Origin: Flagellimonas sp. MMG031
Lineage (GTDB): Bacteria > Bacteroidota > Bacteroidia > Flavobacteriales > Flavobacteriaceae
Direction: 5' to 3'
Length of the DNA: 64,000 bases
NCBI RefSeq assembly: GCF_040112705.1
Contig: NZ_CP157804.1
Coordinates: 994,501-1,058,500, forward strand
The notes under the pieces: model-generated
What the model saw: the letters and a program-made list of their open reading frames with translations, nothing else
The model's database searches: none
What the model was told of the DNA's origin: nothing
Shown here: positions 27,229-36,700 of the stretch, piece by piece
Layout of the letters: each line of letters opens with the position of its first letter
How positions within the stretch are numbered: the stretch's first letter is position 1
Position numbers and translations under genes: made by a program

Positions 27229-27999
27229 TTATTTTGAAACTTCTGTTCCTACGTTCTTTCCTTCGATTACATCCAAGATTACGTTTTCGCGTTTTCCGTT
27301 AACGATGTATGAAGGTATGTTGGCTGCTGCCGCTTTTTGGGCATAGTTCAATTTTGAACCCATACCGCCACGGCCTTCACCTTCTTGCTTGTTTCCTTCT
27401 TCTATGTATTTGTCCAAGTCCTCTTTAGGCTCAACTTTTCCTATGACTTTGGAATCTTCCTTTTCGGGATGTCCATCATAGAGACCGTCGATATCCGTCA
27501 TAAGAATCAATTTGTCGGCTTTCATCAACTGGGCCAGCAATGTGGCCAGCTCATCATTGTCCGAGAACATGGACATGGATACGGATACGGCATCGTCTTC
27601 ATTGGCTATGGGAATGACTCCTTCGGAAAGGAGGCCTTCCAAACAATTGATCATGTTATCCCGATGCACCCCAGGGTTAAAATCCCTCTTGGTGGGGAGT
27701 ACTTGGGCACACTTCATACCATAATCGTTGAAAATGTTGTAATAGTGCCGCATCATTCTGGGTTGACCAATGGCAGAATATACCTGTCGTCGTTGGGTCT
27801 TATCCTTGATTTTGGCTTTTCCCAGCACCTCTTTACCGGCGATAACCGATCCAGAGGAGACTAAAATGGTCATGATGTCTCGCTCGTATAGCTCGGCAAT
27901 CTGCTGTACCAAGCTGTTGAGCACGGGTCTTACGATTCTATTATCTTTATTGGTCATCACATTGGTACCTACTTTGATAACCACTAGTTCTTTGTACAT
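27229..27999 (-). CDS. proB: Glutamate 5-kinase, short form without PUA domain
   Basis: The 256-residue amino-acid kinase makes gamma-glutamyl phosphate, the first step of proline synthesis. It shows VVIKVGTNVMTN at the start, VSSGSVIAGKEVLG, and the substrate and nucleotide segments NEDDAVSV, FSDNDELA, LMTDIDGLYDG and GGMGSKL. E. coli ProB has about 367 residues with a C-terminal PUA domain. That domain is missing here, as in many Bacteroidota. It lies between proC (3 bp) and proA (5 bp), so the three are one transcript. Confidence 0.95.
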   Translation of the reverse strand: MYKELVVIKVGTNVMTNKDNRIVRPVLNSLVQQIAELYERDIMTILVSSGSVIAGKEVLGKAKIKDKTQRRQVYSAIGQPRMMRHYYNIFNDYGMKCAQVLPTKRDFNPGVHRDNMINCLEGLLSEGVIPIANEDDAVSVSMSMFSDNDELATLLAQLMKADKLILMTDIDGLYDGHPEKEDSKVIGKVEPKEDLDKYIEEGNKQEGEGRGGMGSKLNYAQKAAAANIPSYIVNGKRENVILDVIEGKNVGTEVSK

Positions 28000-28002
28000 G
28001 GT

Positions 28003-28809
28003 TTAGTATTCTTCGCCAAGTTCCACAGCTCTACCGAATGCTGCGAAGGCGGCTTCTTTGATTAATTCGTTTACATTGTTGTCTTCCATGGAATCCAAGG
28101 CAGCCCTAGTGGTTCCTCCTTTGGAGGCGACCATCTCCATCCAGGTGTCGGGGTTTAGGTTGTTCTGGTTGAACAATTCCACCGCACCGGTAAAGGTTTG
28201 GCTCACCAAAACCTTGGAAACGTTTTCTGAGAATCCCATTTGTAGGGCGGCCTCCATCATGCTCTGCATAAAATAGAATACGTAGGCCGGACCGCTACCG
28301 GAAATACCCGTAGAGGCATCAATGAACTTTTCGTTTTTTACCCGAAGCGATTTTCCCGTGGTGTCCAACAATCCTTCGACCATAAAAAGCTCCAAACGGG
28401 AAACTTCCTCTGCGGACACGTAGCTGGTTAGACCCTTACCTACCTGAGCGGGCAAATTGGGCATCGCACGGACCACTTTTTTGATTCCCAAGGCTTCTTG
28501 AATATAGTTAATGGTGACTCCTGCCATGATCGAAATGAACAATTGCTCGGGATTCACCAGTTTCTTCATGCGTTGGAAGAGTTCTTCGGCATGATAGGGT
28601 TTAACGGCCAAAAAAATGATGTCGGCCTGTGGTACACAGTCCTCAATCTTATCAATGGCATCGAAATAGGCAATTTTACCTACCTCTTCGAGTCTTTCTT
28701 TTGACTTGTCCAATACCATAATGTTGCGTTTCTTCAACAGTTTGGATTTAGACATACCTGTGGCATAGGTAAGTCCCATGTTACCTGCGCCAATAACCAA
28801 TACTTTCAT
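28003..28809 (-). CDS. proC: Pyrroline-5-carboxylate reductase
   Basis: The 268-residue enzyme carries out the last step of proline synthesis. The N-terminal Rossmann motif VIGAGNMG binds NAD(P)H. LAVKP, AMPNLPAQVGKG and the C-terminal GISGSGPAYVFYFMQSMMEA with KGGTTRAAL are diagnostic. It is the first gene of the proCBA operon and lies about 40 bp after the small protein at 28849, so transcription may start further upstream, at rpsU. Confidence 0.96.
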   Translation of the reverse strand: MKVLVIGAGNMGLTYATGMSKSKLLKKRNIMVLDKSKERLEEVGKIAYFDAIDKIEDCVPQADIIFLAVKPYHAEELFQRMKKLVNPEQLFISIMAGVTINYIQEALGIKKVVRAMPNLPAQVGKGLTSYVSAEEVSRLELFMVEGLLDTTGKSLRVKNEKFIDASTGISGSGPAYVFYFMQSMMEAALQMGFSENVSKVLVSQTFTGAVELFNQNNLNPDTWMEMVASKGGTTRAALDSMEDNNVNELIKEAAFAAFGRAVELGEEY

Positions 28810-28848
28810 TGTTTTTATTAAAGGGTTATATAATAAATTAAAATGGTG

Positions 28849-29040
28849 TTATGCGAGTACATTGCAATCCTTGCAATCCTTAATCTTTCCATAATACGTG
28901 GAACGATAGCGGTGCAAAGTGCGGACGGGAAGCCCCATAATATACCTTCTTATGTACGTGACACGGGTGGTAAGCTCCCCCATTTTAACGCTGTAGCGCT
29001 TTTCATATCTGGTTTCCCTTTTAATTCTTGAAAGTCTCAT
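28849..29040 (-). CDS. Small conserved-looking basic protein between rpsU and proC
   Basis: A 63-residue frame begins with ATG at 29040, 32 bp after rpsU. It is strongly basic and ends in TYYGKIKDCKDCNVLA with a CxxC pair. YEKRYSVKMGEL and YIRRYIMGLPVRTLHRY look like a small beta-sheet protein rather than random translation. I do not know a named family, and the antisense ORF of the same length is less protein-like. The position suggests co-transcription with rpsU. Confidence 0.5.
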   Translation of the reverse strand: MRLSRIKRETRYEKRYSVKMGELTTRVTYIRRYIMGLPVRTLHRYRSTYYGKIKDCKDCNVLA

Positions 29041-29072
29041 TTTGTTGTTGTTGATACTTTTTGTTTTTGATG

Positions 29073-29270
29073 TTATTGGTCTTCCTGTTCGTTCAGGAAT
29101 TGTTCCTTGTATTGTGCCTTTTTCAATGTTTTTCGGCGTTCTACTGATTTTTTTGTGTATTCTTGGCGGTCACGAATTTGGTCCAAACGCTTGGTGTTAC
29201 GGTATTTCCGCTTATAGCGTTTGAGCGCTCGTTCGATACTTTCGCCTGGTTTTACTTCAATTTTTAACAT
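29073..29270 (-). CDS. rpsU: 30S ribosomal protein S21
   Basis: The 65-residue basic protein matches bS21: EVKPGESIERALKRYKRKYRNTKRLDQIRDR followed by a second basic helix. S21 sits near the 3' end of 16S rRNA on the small subunit; in Bacteroidota it takes part in masking the anti-Shine-Dalgarno end, in keeping with the scarcity of Shine-Dalgarno sites here. The gene follows the acetyltransferase by 8 bp. Confidence 0.93.
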   Translation of the reverse strand: MLKIEVKPGESIERALKRYKRKYRNTKRLDQIRDRQEYTKKSVERRKTLKKAQYKEQFLNEQEDQ

Positions 29271-29278
29271 ATACTGAT

Positions 29279-29722
29279 TTATCTGTTCAATCTCATTTCT
29301 AAATGGGTTGCTTTGAACCCCTTGTCTTCAAAAAACTCTTTATTGGGATACTGGTTTTCACCCGTAATGTGAACGGCAACATCCCCTTTGCAATATTGGA
29401 GTGTATAGTCCAATAGTTTTTTTTCGATATCGTTGTTGCGATGGTCTCTGTGAATCACAAAGAAAACCAAGAAATTTTCTGGGATATAATCGCCCATCCC
29501 TGTTTTGTTCACAACGGCCAAGCCCAAAATGTCATCTTTCTCTTCCATGGCAAAAACATACCCTCCCAATCCAGGAATGTCTTTGGTGGAATACTGGATA
29601 GCCTTTCTAATGGCTTTTTTGGTGGCTTTTTTTCCTTCTTGATGATCAAAAAGAAAATTGGCAAACCGGTCAGCTTCCATGGTAGAAAGTCTAGTATAGG
29701 CATCGTAGGTTTTGATTACCAT
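29279..29722 (-). CDS. GNAT-family N-acetyltransferase
   Basis: The 147-residue protein has the order of GNAT motifs: AMEEKDDILGLAVVNK (beta strands), FLVFFVIHRDHRNNDIEKKLLDYT (acetyl-CoA pyrophosphate loop, with R/N in place of the usual Q/R-G-x-G-x-G/A), and GENQYPNKEFFEDKGFKATHLEMRL at the C-terminus. The substrate is unknown. Its place just before rpsU suggests a ribosomal or translation-linked target, but this is only context. Confidence 0.75.
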   Translation of the reverse strand: MVIKTYDAYTRLSTMEADRFANFLFDHQEGKKATKKAIRKAIQYSTKDIPGLGGYVFAMEEKDDILGLAVVNKTGMGDYIPENFLVFFVIHRDHRNNDIEKKLLDYTLQYCKGDVAVHITGENQYPNKEFFEDKGFKATHLEMRLNR

Positions 29723-30165
29723 GCTTTTGTTTTGAACGATGATGGATTAAGTTTTAGTTAATGGTTAAAATAGGGCCAACAGGAATTCCGGAAATATTGC
29801 TTTGCGGACTTCCTTGGTTACGGAGCTACTCCCCAAATGGGAAGGTAATTATAGGGTAGGCGGAATGAATTTATCTGGTTGGTTTCGAAATACCAGATAT
29901 TGAAAACTTAGAATCCTGCAATTTTTTCTCTCGTGGAGCTTGACGTTCATCGGGGCAAAGGTAAGCAATGCTGCCCTTAAATCCCAATAATACTGGGCTT
30001 TATGTTTTTTCTAACGTTCGTCATGCACCGTTTTACGCCTATGCAAACGTTATAGTTGTCATTTGCTTTTGTTTTATCACTTTGATTTAGATGATGAACA
30101 AAATGGGTTCTCTTATACACAAAACCTTCCACGAAAGTATTGTCCAATCTTTCCTACCTTATCTC
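29723..30165. other. Gene-free region between the GNAT gene and the flavin-binding stress protein
   Basis: I see no supported gene in these 443 bp. A 7-bp inverted repeat (TAACGTT/AACGTTA, 30012-30018 and 30046-30052) with a 27-base loop is the only structure noted, and its role is unknown. Confidence 0.4.
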
Positions 30166-30669
30166 TTATAGATTTACAAAACCCTTTGTTTCCGATTCGG
30201 ATGTCTCCTTTACGGAACCACTTTTTCCAATTTTGAAGAAAGAAACTAATTTGGCGTTTTCATGGTCCCAATAATAGGCGTTGTCCATATTCACACTGAT
30301 CAGAGCCAAATCCTCATCATTCTTTCCCTTGAACCAATTTAGCAAATGGGAATTCCATAATTCTTCTCTCTTTTGCTTCGCGATGATATGTGTTGCATTG
30401 CCGAATATGGAAATATACTGGTCATCATCTTCATCTGCATACAAGAGTTGAACACGGTTATCCTTCTCAATGTCTTTGAATAGGCCACTTTTCTTGGAAA
30501 CAAAAAACCAAAGGTCACCCTTTTCATCCATCTGTTGTATGGTCATTGGGCAAACGGAGAAAGGTGTTTTGTCCAAGTCACTGGCCATCATTACCGTTTT
30601 TTGTTCGTCGATCATGGTCCTGATTTTTCTCAGGCCTTCTGGGTTGTTCATATAATTCTTCTTATCCAT
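30166..30669 (-). CDS. Pyridoxamine 5'-phosphate oxidase-family (general stress protein 26-like) protein
   Basis: The 167-residue split-barrel protein has the family pattern: KTVMMASDL, FSVCPMTIQQMDEKGDLWFF (flavin-facing strands), DNRVQLLYADEDDDQYISIFGNA, then LISVNMDNAYYWD near the end. Members bind FMN or FAD and are often stress-induced; the substrate is unknown. It is a single-gene unit with about 440 bp on its 3' side. Confidence 0.85.
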   Translation of the reverse strand: MDKKNYMNNPEGLRKIRTMIDEQKTVMMASDLDKTPFSVCPMTIQQMDEKGDLWFFVSKKSGLFKDIEKDNRVQLLYADEDDDQYISIFGNATHIIAKQKREELWNSHLLNWFKGKNDEDLALISVNMDNAYYWDHENAKLVSFFKIGKSGSVKETSESETKGFVNL

Positions 30670-30900
30670 TTTTTCGTATGTGTTAATTTCTATTTTTCAT
30701 TTCAGTTCAAGGAAATGCTGCTACAAAAACATTTTGCGTCGGGCAAATCCATTTTCATTACATGAAATATAAGGTGTTGACTCGGTTTAGCTTAGCTCAA
30801 TAGCGAGGAAGGTTAACGGTATCCATTAATTTTTGATAGGAAAGTGAATAACGACAAAATAATAGGGGAAAGAAAAAGCTAAGTGATGGGGGCAAAAACC

Positions 30901-30924
30901 AAAAAAGCTCCGATTTCTCGGAGC
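30901..30924 (-). terminator. Rho-independent terminator downstream of the tRNA fragment
   Basis: GCTCCGA / TCGGAGC (30907-30913 and 30918-30924) closes a GAAA loop on the minus strand and is followed by T6. It follows the CGC end of the tRNA fragment after 5 bp, as expected for a tRNA terminator. Confidence 0.85.
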
Positions 30925-30929
30925 TTTTT

Positions 30930-30951
30930 GCGGTCTGGACGGGACTCGAAC
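30930..30951 (-). other. tRNA 3'-end fragment, probable attachment-site remnant
   Basis: The minus strand reads GTTCGAGTCCCGTCC then AGACCGC, that is the T-loop, the 3' half of the T-stem and an acceptor 3' strand. The 5' half of the T-stem (expected GACGG) is replaced by an A-rich sequence, and no D-arm or anticodon arm precedes it, so this is not a working tRNA. Duplicated tRNA 3' ends typically mark integration sites of tyrosine-recombinase elements. The AbiE genes lie on the side where the tRNA body is missing. Confidence 0.65.
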
Positions 30952-31227
30952 TTTTTGCCAAAATAGCCCATTTTTCAGGGCTTCCTGGAGGGTCATTATT
31001 GAGAGGCACCGAATTGCTCACCTTTTAACAAATTTTAACCTTTTTAACATAAAAAATGATGGATTTTGATCTGAAATAGGGTTTTGGTTTCAATATGGAT
31101 TGAATTATCTGTTTTGTATTGTATATATGTACATATGAAATCTTTTTTTGGAACTAATTTTTTTGATTCTTTTTAAGCCATTAAAGTGCCCTTTTAATTT
31201 TTACAATTCCTCTAAATATTTTGTATA

Positions 31228-32085
31228 TCAGGTATTCCCAAATTTGATTTTCTCTATTAAATCATTGAAATATTCAGGGCTCCAAATACTTAAAACATCA
31301 TCATTTTTAATAAACCTTACAACATCTTCTTTGATACTTTTAAATGAAACGGATTCGATTTTTTTATGGAGCAATTCCATGACATCTTCAGGTGAAATGC
31401 TGTCTTCTTTCCAGTCACCCGTATCTTTGGCTCTTGCCAAAAAGTGATTTGTGTCCAATTCAATACCCTTTTTAATGTACCATTCCAGATCATACCAGTC
31501 CCTTCCCTTTACCCTATCTTTCCACTTTCTGAAAAGTAGGGCGTGGACTTTTCCTGCAAATAGGCTTGGTGGGGTAAAACATTTCACATAAAAGGAAAAT
31601 GGACGAAGTAGCAGTTTTTCTTCGGTGTTGAAATTTAGAGGGGGCATTCGGTCCACTTCTATTTTAATTTTCAGGGTCTTGTTTGAACGGACCCCGGTTT
31701 CTTTGATAATGTCCTCCAATACAATTTCTTGCCATATGGTTTCAGCTTTCAGGAAAGCGGAGTCGATCGAGGACTTTTCAGCTTTTTGTTTTTCCTTTAT
31801 GCTGACATTGAGCCCCAATGATTTGAATTCATCCACAATGGCTTTGAAATAGGGCTCAATGGAAAAATTGGGGTCAGGTTGTAGTAGGGAGAAATCCAAA
31901 TCCTCTGAAAATCGATCAAGGCCATAAAAGATGCGCAGTGCGGTACCCCCATAAAAAGCAGCCTTCTCGTAAAAATCGGTTCTTGAAAGACCTGCGAGGG
32001 TAATTTCCTGCATGATTTCACGCAATGCGGACAGTATCTCTTCTTCATTTTTTGGGTCATATTCAGCAATCCATTCTTTGATCAT
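31228..32085 (-). CDS. AbiEii-type nucleotidyltransferase toxin
   Basis: The start at 32085 is preferred over the longer frame from 32148, because it overlaps the antitoxin stop by four bases (ATGA) and drops a Lys-rich leader. The 285-residue protein has the nucleotidyltransferase motif GGTALRIFYG followed by SEDLDFSLL (metal-binding Asp pair), and SLFAGKVHALLFRKWKDRVKGRDWYDLEWY in the C-terminal half, as in AbiEii/AbiGii. These toxins belong to type IV toxin-antitoxin systems that block growth during phage infection, in some cases by modifying tRNA. The context (antitoxin upstream, operators, tRNA fragment) supports a defence module. Confidence 0.88.
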   Translation of the reverse strand: MIKEWIAEYDPKNEEEILSALREIMQEITLAGLSRTDFYEKAAFYGGTALRIFYGLDRFSEDLDFSLLQPDPNFSIEPYFKAIVDEFKSLGLNVSIKEKQKAEKSSIDSAFLKAETIWQEIVLEDIIKETGVRSNKTLKIKIEVDRMPPLNFNTEEKLLLRPFSFYVKCFTPPSLFAGKVHALLFRKWKDRVKGRDWYDLEWYIKKGIELDTNHFLARAKDTGDWKEDSISPEDVMELLHKKIESVSFKSIKEDVVRFIKNDDVLSIWSPEYFNDLIEKIKFGNT

Positions 32086-32720
32086 AATGCAACTAGGGTT
32101 TGGATGAGGATTTTTAAACTTTTTTTTTTTGGTGCATTTTCTATCCAAGTTTCCATGGTCTTTGTATCCAATGTACGCAGTACTTCGATGTCCATTCGGA
32201 AATCTTCCAATAACAATGCCCTGGTTTGACCGATACTTCTAAGATTGATACCTGCTGTCAGGGCAATTTTGTCGCATATGGCTTTCTCGGGAGAAGCAAT
32301 GATGATTGTTTGTTTACTGGAGTATGCCACATTTTTTAGGCCATAGGAATAATAGGGAGTTTTTAAGTGTCGGTAACTGAACCGCCCAACAGGGGTTTTA
32401 TAGGTTTTGGAAGTTTTTAGGGTCACGGAACTTATTTCATAGGAGCGCTCCGGAATCATGTTCCAATAGGACAGAGCGGATTCCAATGATACATAACTTG
32501 GCCCCCTGAGATGATTGGCGATCAAGAAAGGCTCGGGGGACGGCAGGTCTATTTTTGGGCCTATGACATAAAGACCTCTCCGAATGGAGATAAGCTCCTG
32601 GTTTTTGATCAATTCACTGATTTTATCGTTCGGACTTTGGTACTCATGTAGTAGTGCCAGAATCAGGTGCCTTGATATTGGGCCTTCGGCATATTCCTTT
32701 ACTAATGCTCTAAAATCCAT
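32082..32720 (-). CDS. AbiEi-type antitoxin and autorepressor
   Basis: The ATG at 32720 gives MDFRALVKEYAEGPISRHLI; the longer frame from 32798 would run through the operator. The 212-residue protein has an N-terminal winged-helix part (about 1-60, LISIRRGLYVIG) and an AbiEi-type C-terminal domain (GPSYVSLESALSYWNMIPE, ASPEKAICDKIAL). AbiEi proteins neutralise AbiEii and repress the operon by binding inverted repeats. Two such repeats lie at 32741-32761 and 32799-32829. Confidence 0.85.
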   Translation of the reverse strand: MDFRALVKEYAEGPISRHLILALLHEYQSPNDKISELIKNQELISIRRGLYVIGPKIDLPSPEPFLIANHLRGPSYVSLESALSYWNMIPERSYEISSVTLKTSKTYKTPVGRFSYRHLKTPYYSYGLKNVAYSSKQTIIIASPEKAICDKIALTAGINLRSIGQTRALLLEDFRMDIEVLRTLDTKTMETWIENAPKKKSLKILIQTLVAL

Positions 32721-32740
32721 ATTGCTGTTTTTGCATATGA

Positions 32741-32761
32741 TAATCGGAAAATATCCGATTA
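32741..32761 (-). promoter_or_regulatory. AbiEi operator candidate O1
   Basis: Perfect inverted repeat TAATCGGA - 5 bp - TCCGATTA, 20 bp before the antitoxin ATG. It shares the AATCGGA/TCCGATT core with O2. Confidence 0.75.
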
Positions 32762-32798
32762 AAGTATTTAAATGTAACAATTTAATGCGAAAAAACAA

Positions 32799-32829
32799 GC
32801 ATATAATCGGATATTATCCGATTATATGC
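32799..32829 (-). promoter_or_regulatory. AbiEi operator candidate O2, 31-bp palindrome
   Basis: Perfect 14-bp arms GCATATAATCGGAT / ATCCGATTATATGC separated by ATT. Its centre is 63 bp from that of O1, close to six helical turns, which would let two antitoxin molecules bind on one DNA face. Confidence 0.78.
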
Positions 32830-33347
32830 TTAAATTATTACAATGGCTTAAAGCGAAGTCCTTGGTTTTGATATTTCCTCTTTCGTGCGAAACATAAGGG
32901 ATTCACAAAAAGCAATTCTATACTTTTTTGAGAATTGTATAACCTTTCCGTACAAGGAGCCGATTTGTGGTAGTGTTGAAGAAGAAAAATATTTCGTTAA
33001 AAACAATACGGAACTATTCAATTTAATTGTTGTTAATAAGGTCTCAATTTTTAAAGTCAATCACCTAGACAAAGTAAAATTATGATCCAGAAATATGAAT
33101 TTACCTCTAAAATACATTTAAAGGTTCCAGAAAATAATGCCTAAAACATAAAACCGAAGCTATTTATTCAAAACGCCAATCTTTTGTGTCATTTGCTATT
33201 CATTGAAAATGAAAAAGGCGCAATAACCAAATGCCGTGTTGTGGTGTTACTTCTCTACAGATAAGGCAAACCGCATATACCGTATTTGCAGGGAAACTGC
33301 ATAAAGCACTGGGTATGGATATATCCGTGAACGGCCTTATACTGAAA
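32830..33347. other. Region without a supported gene
   Basis: These 518 bp hold only short, weak ORFs. One stretch near 33260-33355 translates on the plus strand to YTVFAGKLHKALGMDIS and related codons before a stop, which could be a decayed gene end, but I cannot assign it. Confidence 0.35.
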
Positions 33348-33737
33348 TCAAAGTGGCTTTTTTAGCTTCGCCACCATAAATGACTCCATCGCAAGTTCAT
33401 CCAACGGTTTTTCAATGAACGAATCAACATTTGGCAAACCATTGGCCCTTTCCCTATCCCCAGGGTTTATGGAAGACGTCAAAACATGAATCTCCACGTT
33501 TGTTTCAACCGTTAGGGAGTCCACTGCTTCAATAAACTCCCAGCCGTTCATCACGGGCATATTGATGTCCAAAAAAACGATATAGTGTTTGTCTGGATTG
33601 TTCTTGATATATTTAAGGCCTTCCAAACCGTTATAGAATATGGAAATGGGAATGCCCTTTATTTTCTGTTCGATCAAATTTTGATTTAAAAAATTGGTGA
33701 TGGCATCGTCATCGATCAATAATATTTCTTTGGCCAT
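33348..33737 (-). CDS. Single-domain response regulator (CheY-like receiver)
   Basis: The 129-residue protein is a receiver only: LLIDDDAI acidic pocket, phosphoacceptor D57 in VFLDINMPVMNGWEF, LTSS switch Ser/Thr and the conserved Lys in IEKPL. No output domain follows. The gene overlaps the 3' end of the PAS-array gene by 29 bp, so the two are coupled. The same arrangement is seen at 47-52 kb, which suggests that this receiver gets phosphate from, or regulates, the His-containing helix of its neighbour. Confidence 0.92.
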   Translation of the reverse strand: MAKEILLIDDDAITNFLNQNLIEQKIKGIPISIFYNGLEGLKYIKNNPDKHYIVFLDINMPVMNGWEFIEAVDSLTVETNVEIHVLTSSINPGDRERANGLPNVDSFIEKPLDELAMESFMVAKLKKPL

Positions 33738-36700
33738 TTTGAAAATTTTTATTGGTTATCTCTATTACTTTATGTAGTTCACGGTCAATTTCATCAATGG
33801 AGGTTGAAATGATATCCAACAGGTCCTTTGTTGAGAAAACTTCTTCTCCATAGCTTCTATGATGGATCAGAAGGGACATAATCCTGGTCAGGGGCGAACG
33901 GATGGCATGCGACTGCAGCCAGGCAATTTCCGTAAGCATTTTGTTTTGGCCCTTAATTTTTTCCATTTGTTCCCTTGCCTCTGTTACATCCATTGCTGAA
34001 CCAATGGTTTTAATAGGGTTGTTGCGGCCATCCCTCTGGACATAAAAGCTATCTAGTACATATCCCATGGAGCCGTTTTCGGATATGGTCCGATACTCGA
34101 TGGCCCAATCCTTCTTTTCAGACTCGTACAAATGGTTTTCAAGGGTATTCCAGACATGTTCCCTGTCTTTTGGATGGATTCTTTTGAACCAATCATTTTC
34201 AATTTCAAAGGGCTGTTTGGTTATTCGTTCCTCCACTCGGTCCAAAACTTGGCAATATAATAAGGTTTTGGATCGATGGTCAAGTTCCCAAATGACCTGC
34301 TTACTGGCCGACATGGCCAAAAGGAACCGTTCCCTACTTATCCTTAATTGCAACTCATACTCCTTCTCTTGGGTAATATCCCGGACCGTTCCTTCAATAT
34401 GCATTGGTTCCCCTGAGGATTCGTCGACGACCATTTGGATTTCTTGGTGCACCCATTTAACGGCCCCGTCCCCGGTGATGATCCTATGTTCAAATTTCGT
34501 AATGACCCCTGGTTCCAAATGGATGTTGGGACTTTCCTCGATAAGGTATCGGTCTTCTGGATGAAAGGCTTTGGTGACATTTTCCATGGTCGGATGGAAA
34601 TTTTCAGGGGTATATCCAAAAATCCCATAGGTTTCCGGGCTCCACTCACTAAGGTCCGAATCGAAATTTCTATACCAATATCCAATTTTAGCTATCCGAT
34701 GTGCCCGGTTGAGTCTGGTGTTTGACATCCTTAAAGAATGCTCTAGTTCCTTTTGGTCAGTGATATCCTTGGCGACCGCCAATACAAGTTCATGGTCCAT
34801 ATTGGCAGTACTTGACCATATGAACCATTTTTCCGTATTGCTTTTGGTCAACATACGCATTTCAATACCATCAGTTCTTCCCGAACCACGTCGATTGGGC
34901 AACACTTGGTCCAATTTTTCCTGATCGGATGCATGGATAAAGGCTTCAAATGCCATTCCCACAATTTGTGTTCGATTTTTGCCTATTGCCTTAGGAAGGC
35001 TTTATTGGCCTGTTTTATTCTCCCATCAAAACCAATGATGCAAAAGGGATCCGGTGAGAGCTCAAAAAACTCCAAATATTCCGCCTGGACCATTTTTTGT
35101 TTGATGGGTCCCCCTATCTGATGGCCAATTCCCTCAACAAGATATAAGATATCATTCAAGTCCTCTTTTGGTTGCTTTGCAAATAAAAGGAGACATCCAA
35201 TGGATTCCTGGCCCGAAAGTATGGGTAGGCCAATGCAGGTTCTGATCCCAACCTTTTTGGCGAAATTTGATCGAACAAATTCAGGGTTCTTGTCAAAGTC
35301 ATCCCAAATCATCAATGCATTCGCTTGTTCGATTTTGCCTTGTATTCCCTTCTCCATTGAAAAATAATCCACAGGCATGGGTTGCTTCAAAAAAAGTTCG
35401 CCACTCTTCCCACCGCTGGCTTGGCCTAGCAGGTTAAATTTGGCCCCGTCCCTTGATTTTAACCACACCTCAGCAGCTTGTATTTCGCACACTTCGACCA
35501 ATTTTTCCATGATGGTATCAAGGCCGTCCCGAAGGCTTCCCTTTTTTCCAAAAGCTTTAACGAGGTCCAGCCAAAGCTCTTTTTTCAATTTGGACCTCAT
35601 CCTTTCGGTAATATCTCTGGAATTCATGACAATCCCCTGAATGTGGGGCGTGGCCAAATAGTTGCTCCAAATGGATTCAATCCACTTCCAGGTTCCATTG
35701 GAATGTTTGAATCGGAATGGTTCGATCTCAACATGTTCGACCTCTTGTACCATTTCGAGGGCCTTCCTTAACCGTGGTATATCGTCTTTGGACAATCGAT
35801 CAAAAAAACAAGTCTCCATCAAATCATGGGTTGAGTACCCCAATTGGTTGTCAAAGGATGGGGAAGCATAAAGGTAGATTCCGTCCGTATCCACGATAGA
35901 GATCAGATCGGTCCCGTTCAGCACCAAATTTTTGAACCTGCTTTCGCTGTTCTTTACTTGGTCCAAGACATCCGATTGATTGATCAAATGGGATAGATTG
36001 GTGGTTAGGGTGTTCAACAATTGTACTTCTTCTTTCGTCCATTTCCTTTCTGTCTCATGGTCCTCCAAGCCGATAAAACCCCTGAAAGTGCCAGATGAAA
36101 AAACTGGAAGAGCCAATAATGACTTTAGGCATTCTGTCTCCAAAGTTTCCGCAAGATTAGGTTCCGAGACCTTCGATCGGTTCATCGAAAAGACCCTTCC
36201 CTTCCTCAAACGCCCAATTAGGTGCTGTAGAAGCGGAAAGGGCAAGGCAGGGTATCCATCGAGATCGGATTTAGGATCTCGGTCGGTCTTAATTTTCATT
36301 AACGTGATCCTATCAAGTTTCGAATCGCTCTGAAAGAAATAGACCCGATGGATTTTCAAGGTCTCCAATAGTAACGTAAAACAAACATCCAATGCTTTCA
36401 ACCAATCCGGATTTCGAATCAAATTGTTGTTCATATCCGAAATGGCCTGGAAAAGTCGGTTTTGGGAAAGTAACCTTTTTTCGTACTCCATGGTATCGGA
36501 AATATCCATGGCTATGACAAGTTCAGCAGGTCTACCTTTGTATTGGATGAGGTTGCTCTTCAGAAATACGGGGAAGACCGTACCGTCCTTTTTCTTATGG
36601 CGAAAAAAGCCCTCTTTGTAGGTGTCCTTTCTCTTTTTGGTGTTCTCGATGGCCATTTCCAATTTGGCGATATCCTTTTTAGGTCTTATCGCCTTAAGGG

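Larger units (their letters stand above)
30670..31227. other. Gene-free region with tRNA 3'-end fragment, bordering the AbiE module
   Basis: No protein gene is supported in these 558 bp. The notable part is the tRNA fragment and terminator at 30901-30951. The remainder is AT-rich. Confidence 0.5.

Noticed and set aside
30930..30951. A functional tRNA gene
   Set aside because: Only the T-loop, 3' T-stem and acceptor 3' strand are present; the D-arm, anticodon arm and 5' acceptor strand are missing.
31021..33347. Insertion sequence or transposase in the AbiE region
   Set aside because: No transposase or integrase ORF and no terminal inverted repeats are visible.
33260..33355. Gene remnant reading YTVFAGKLHKALG
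   Set aside because: It is too short, has no family match I can name, and stops occur in neighbouring frames; it is noted only as a possible decayed end.
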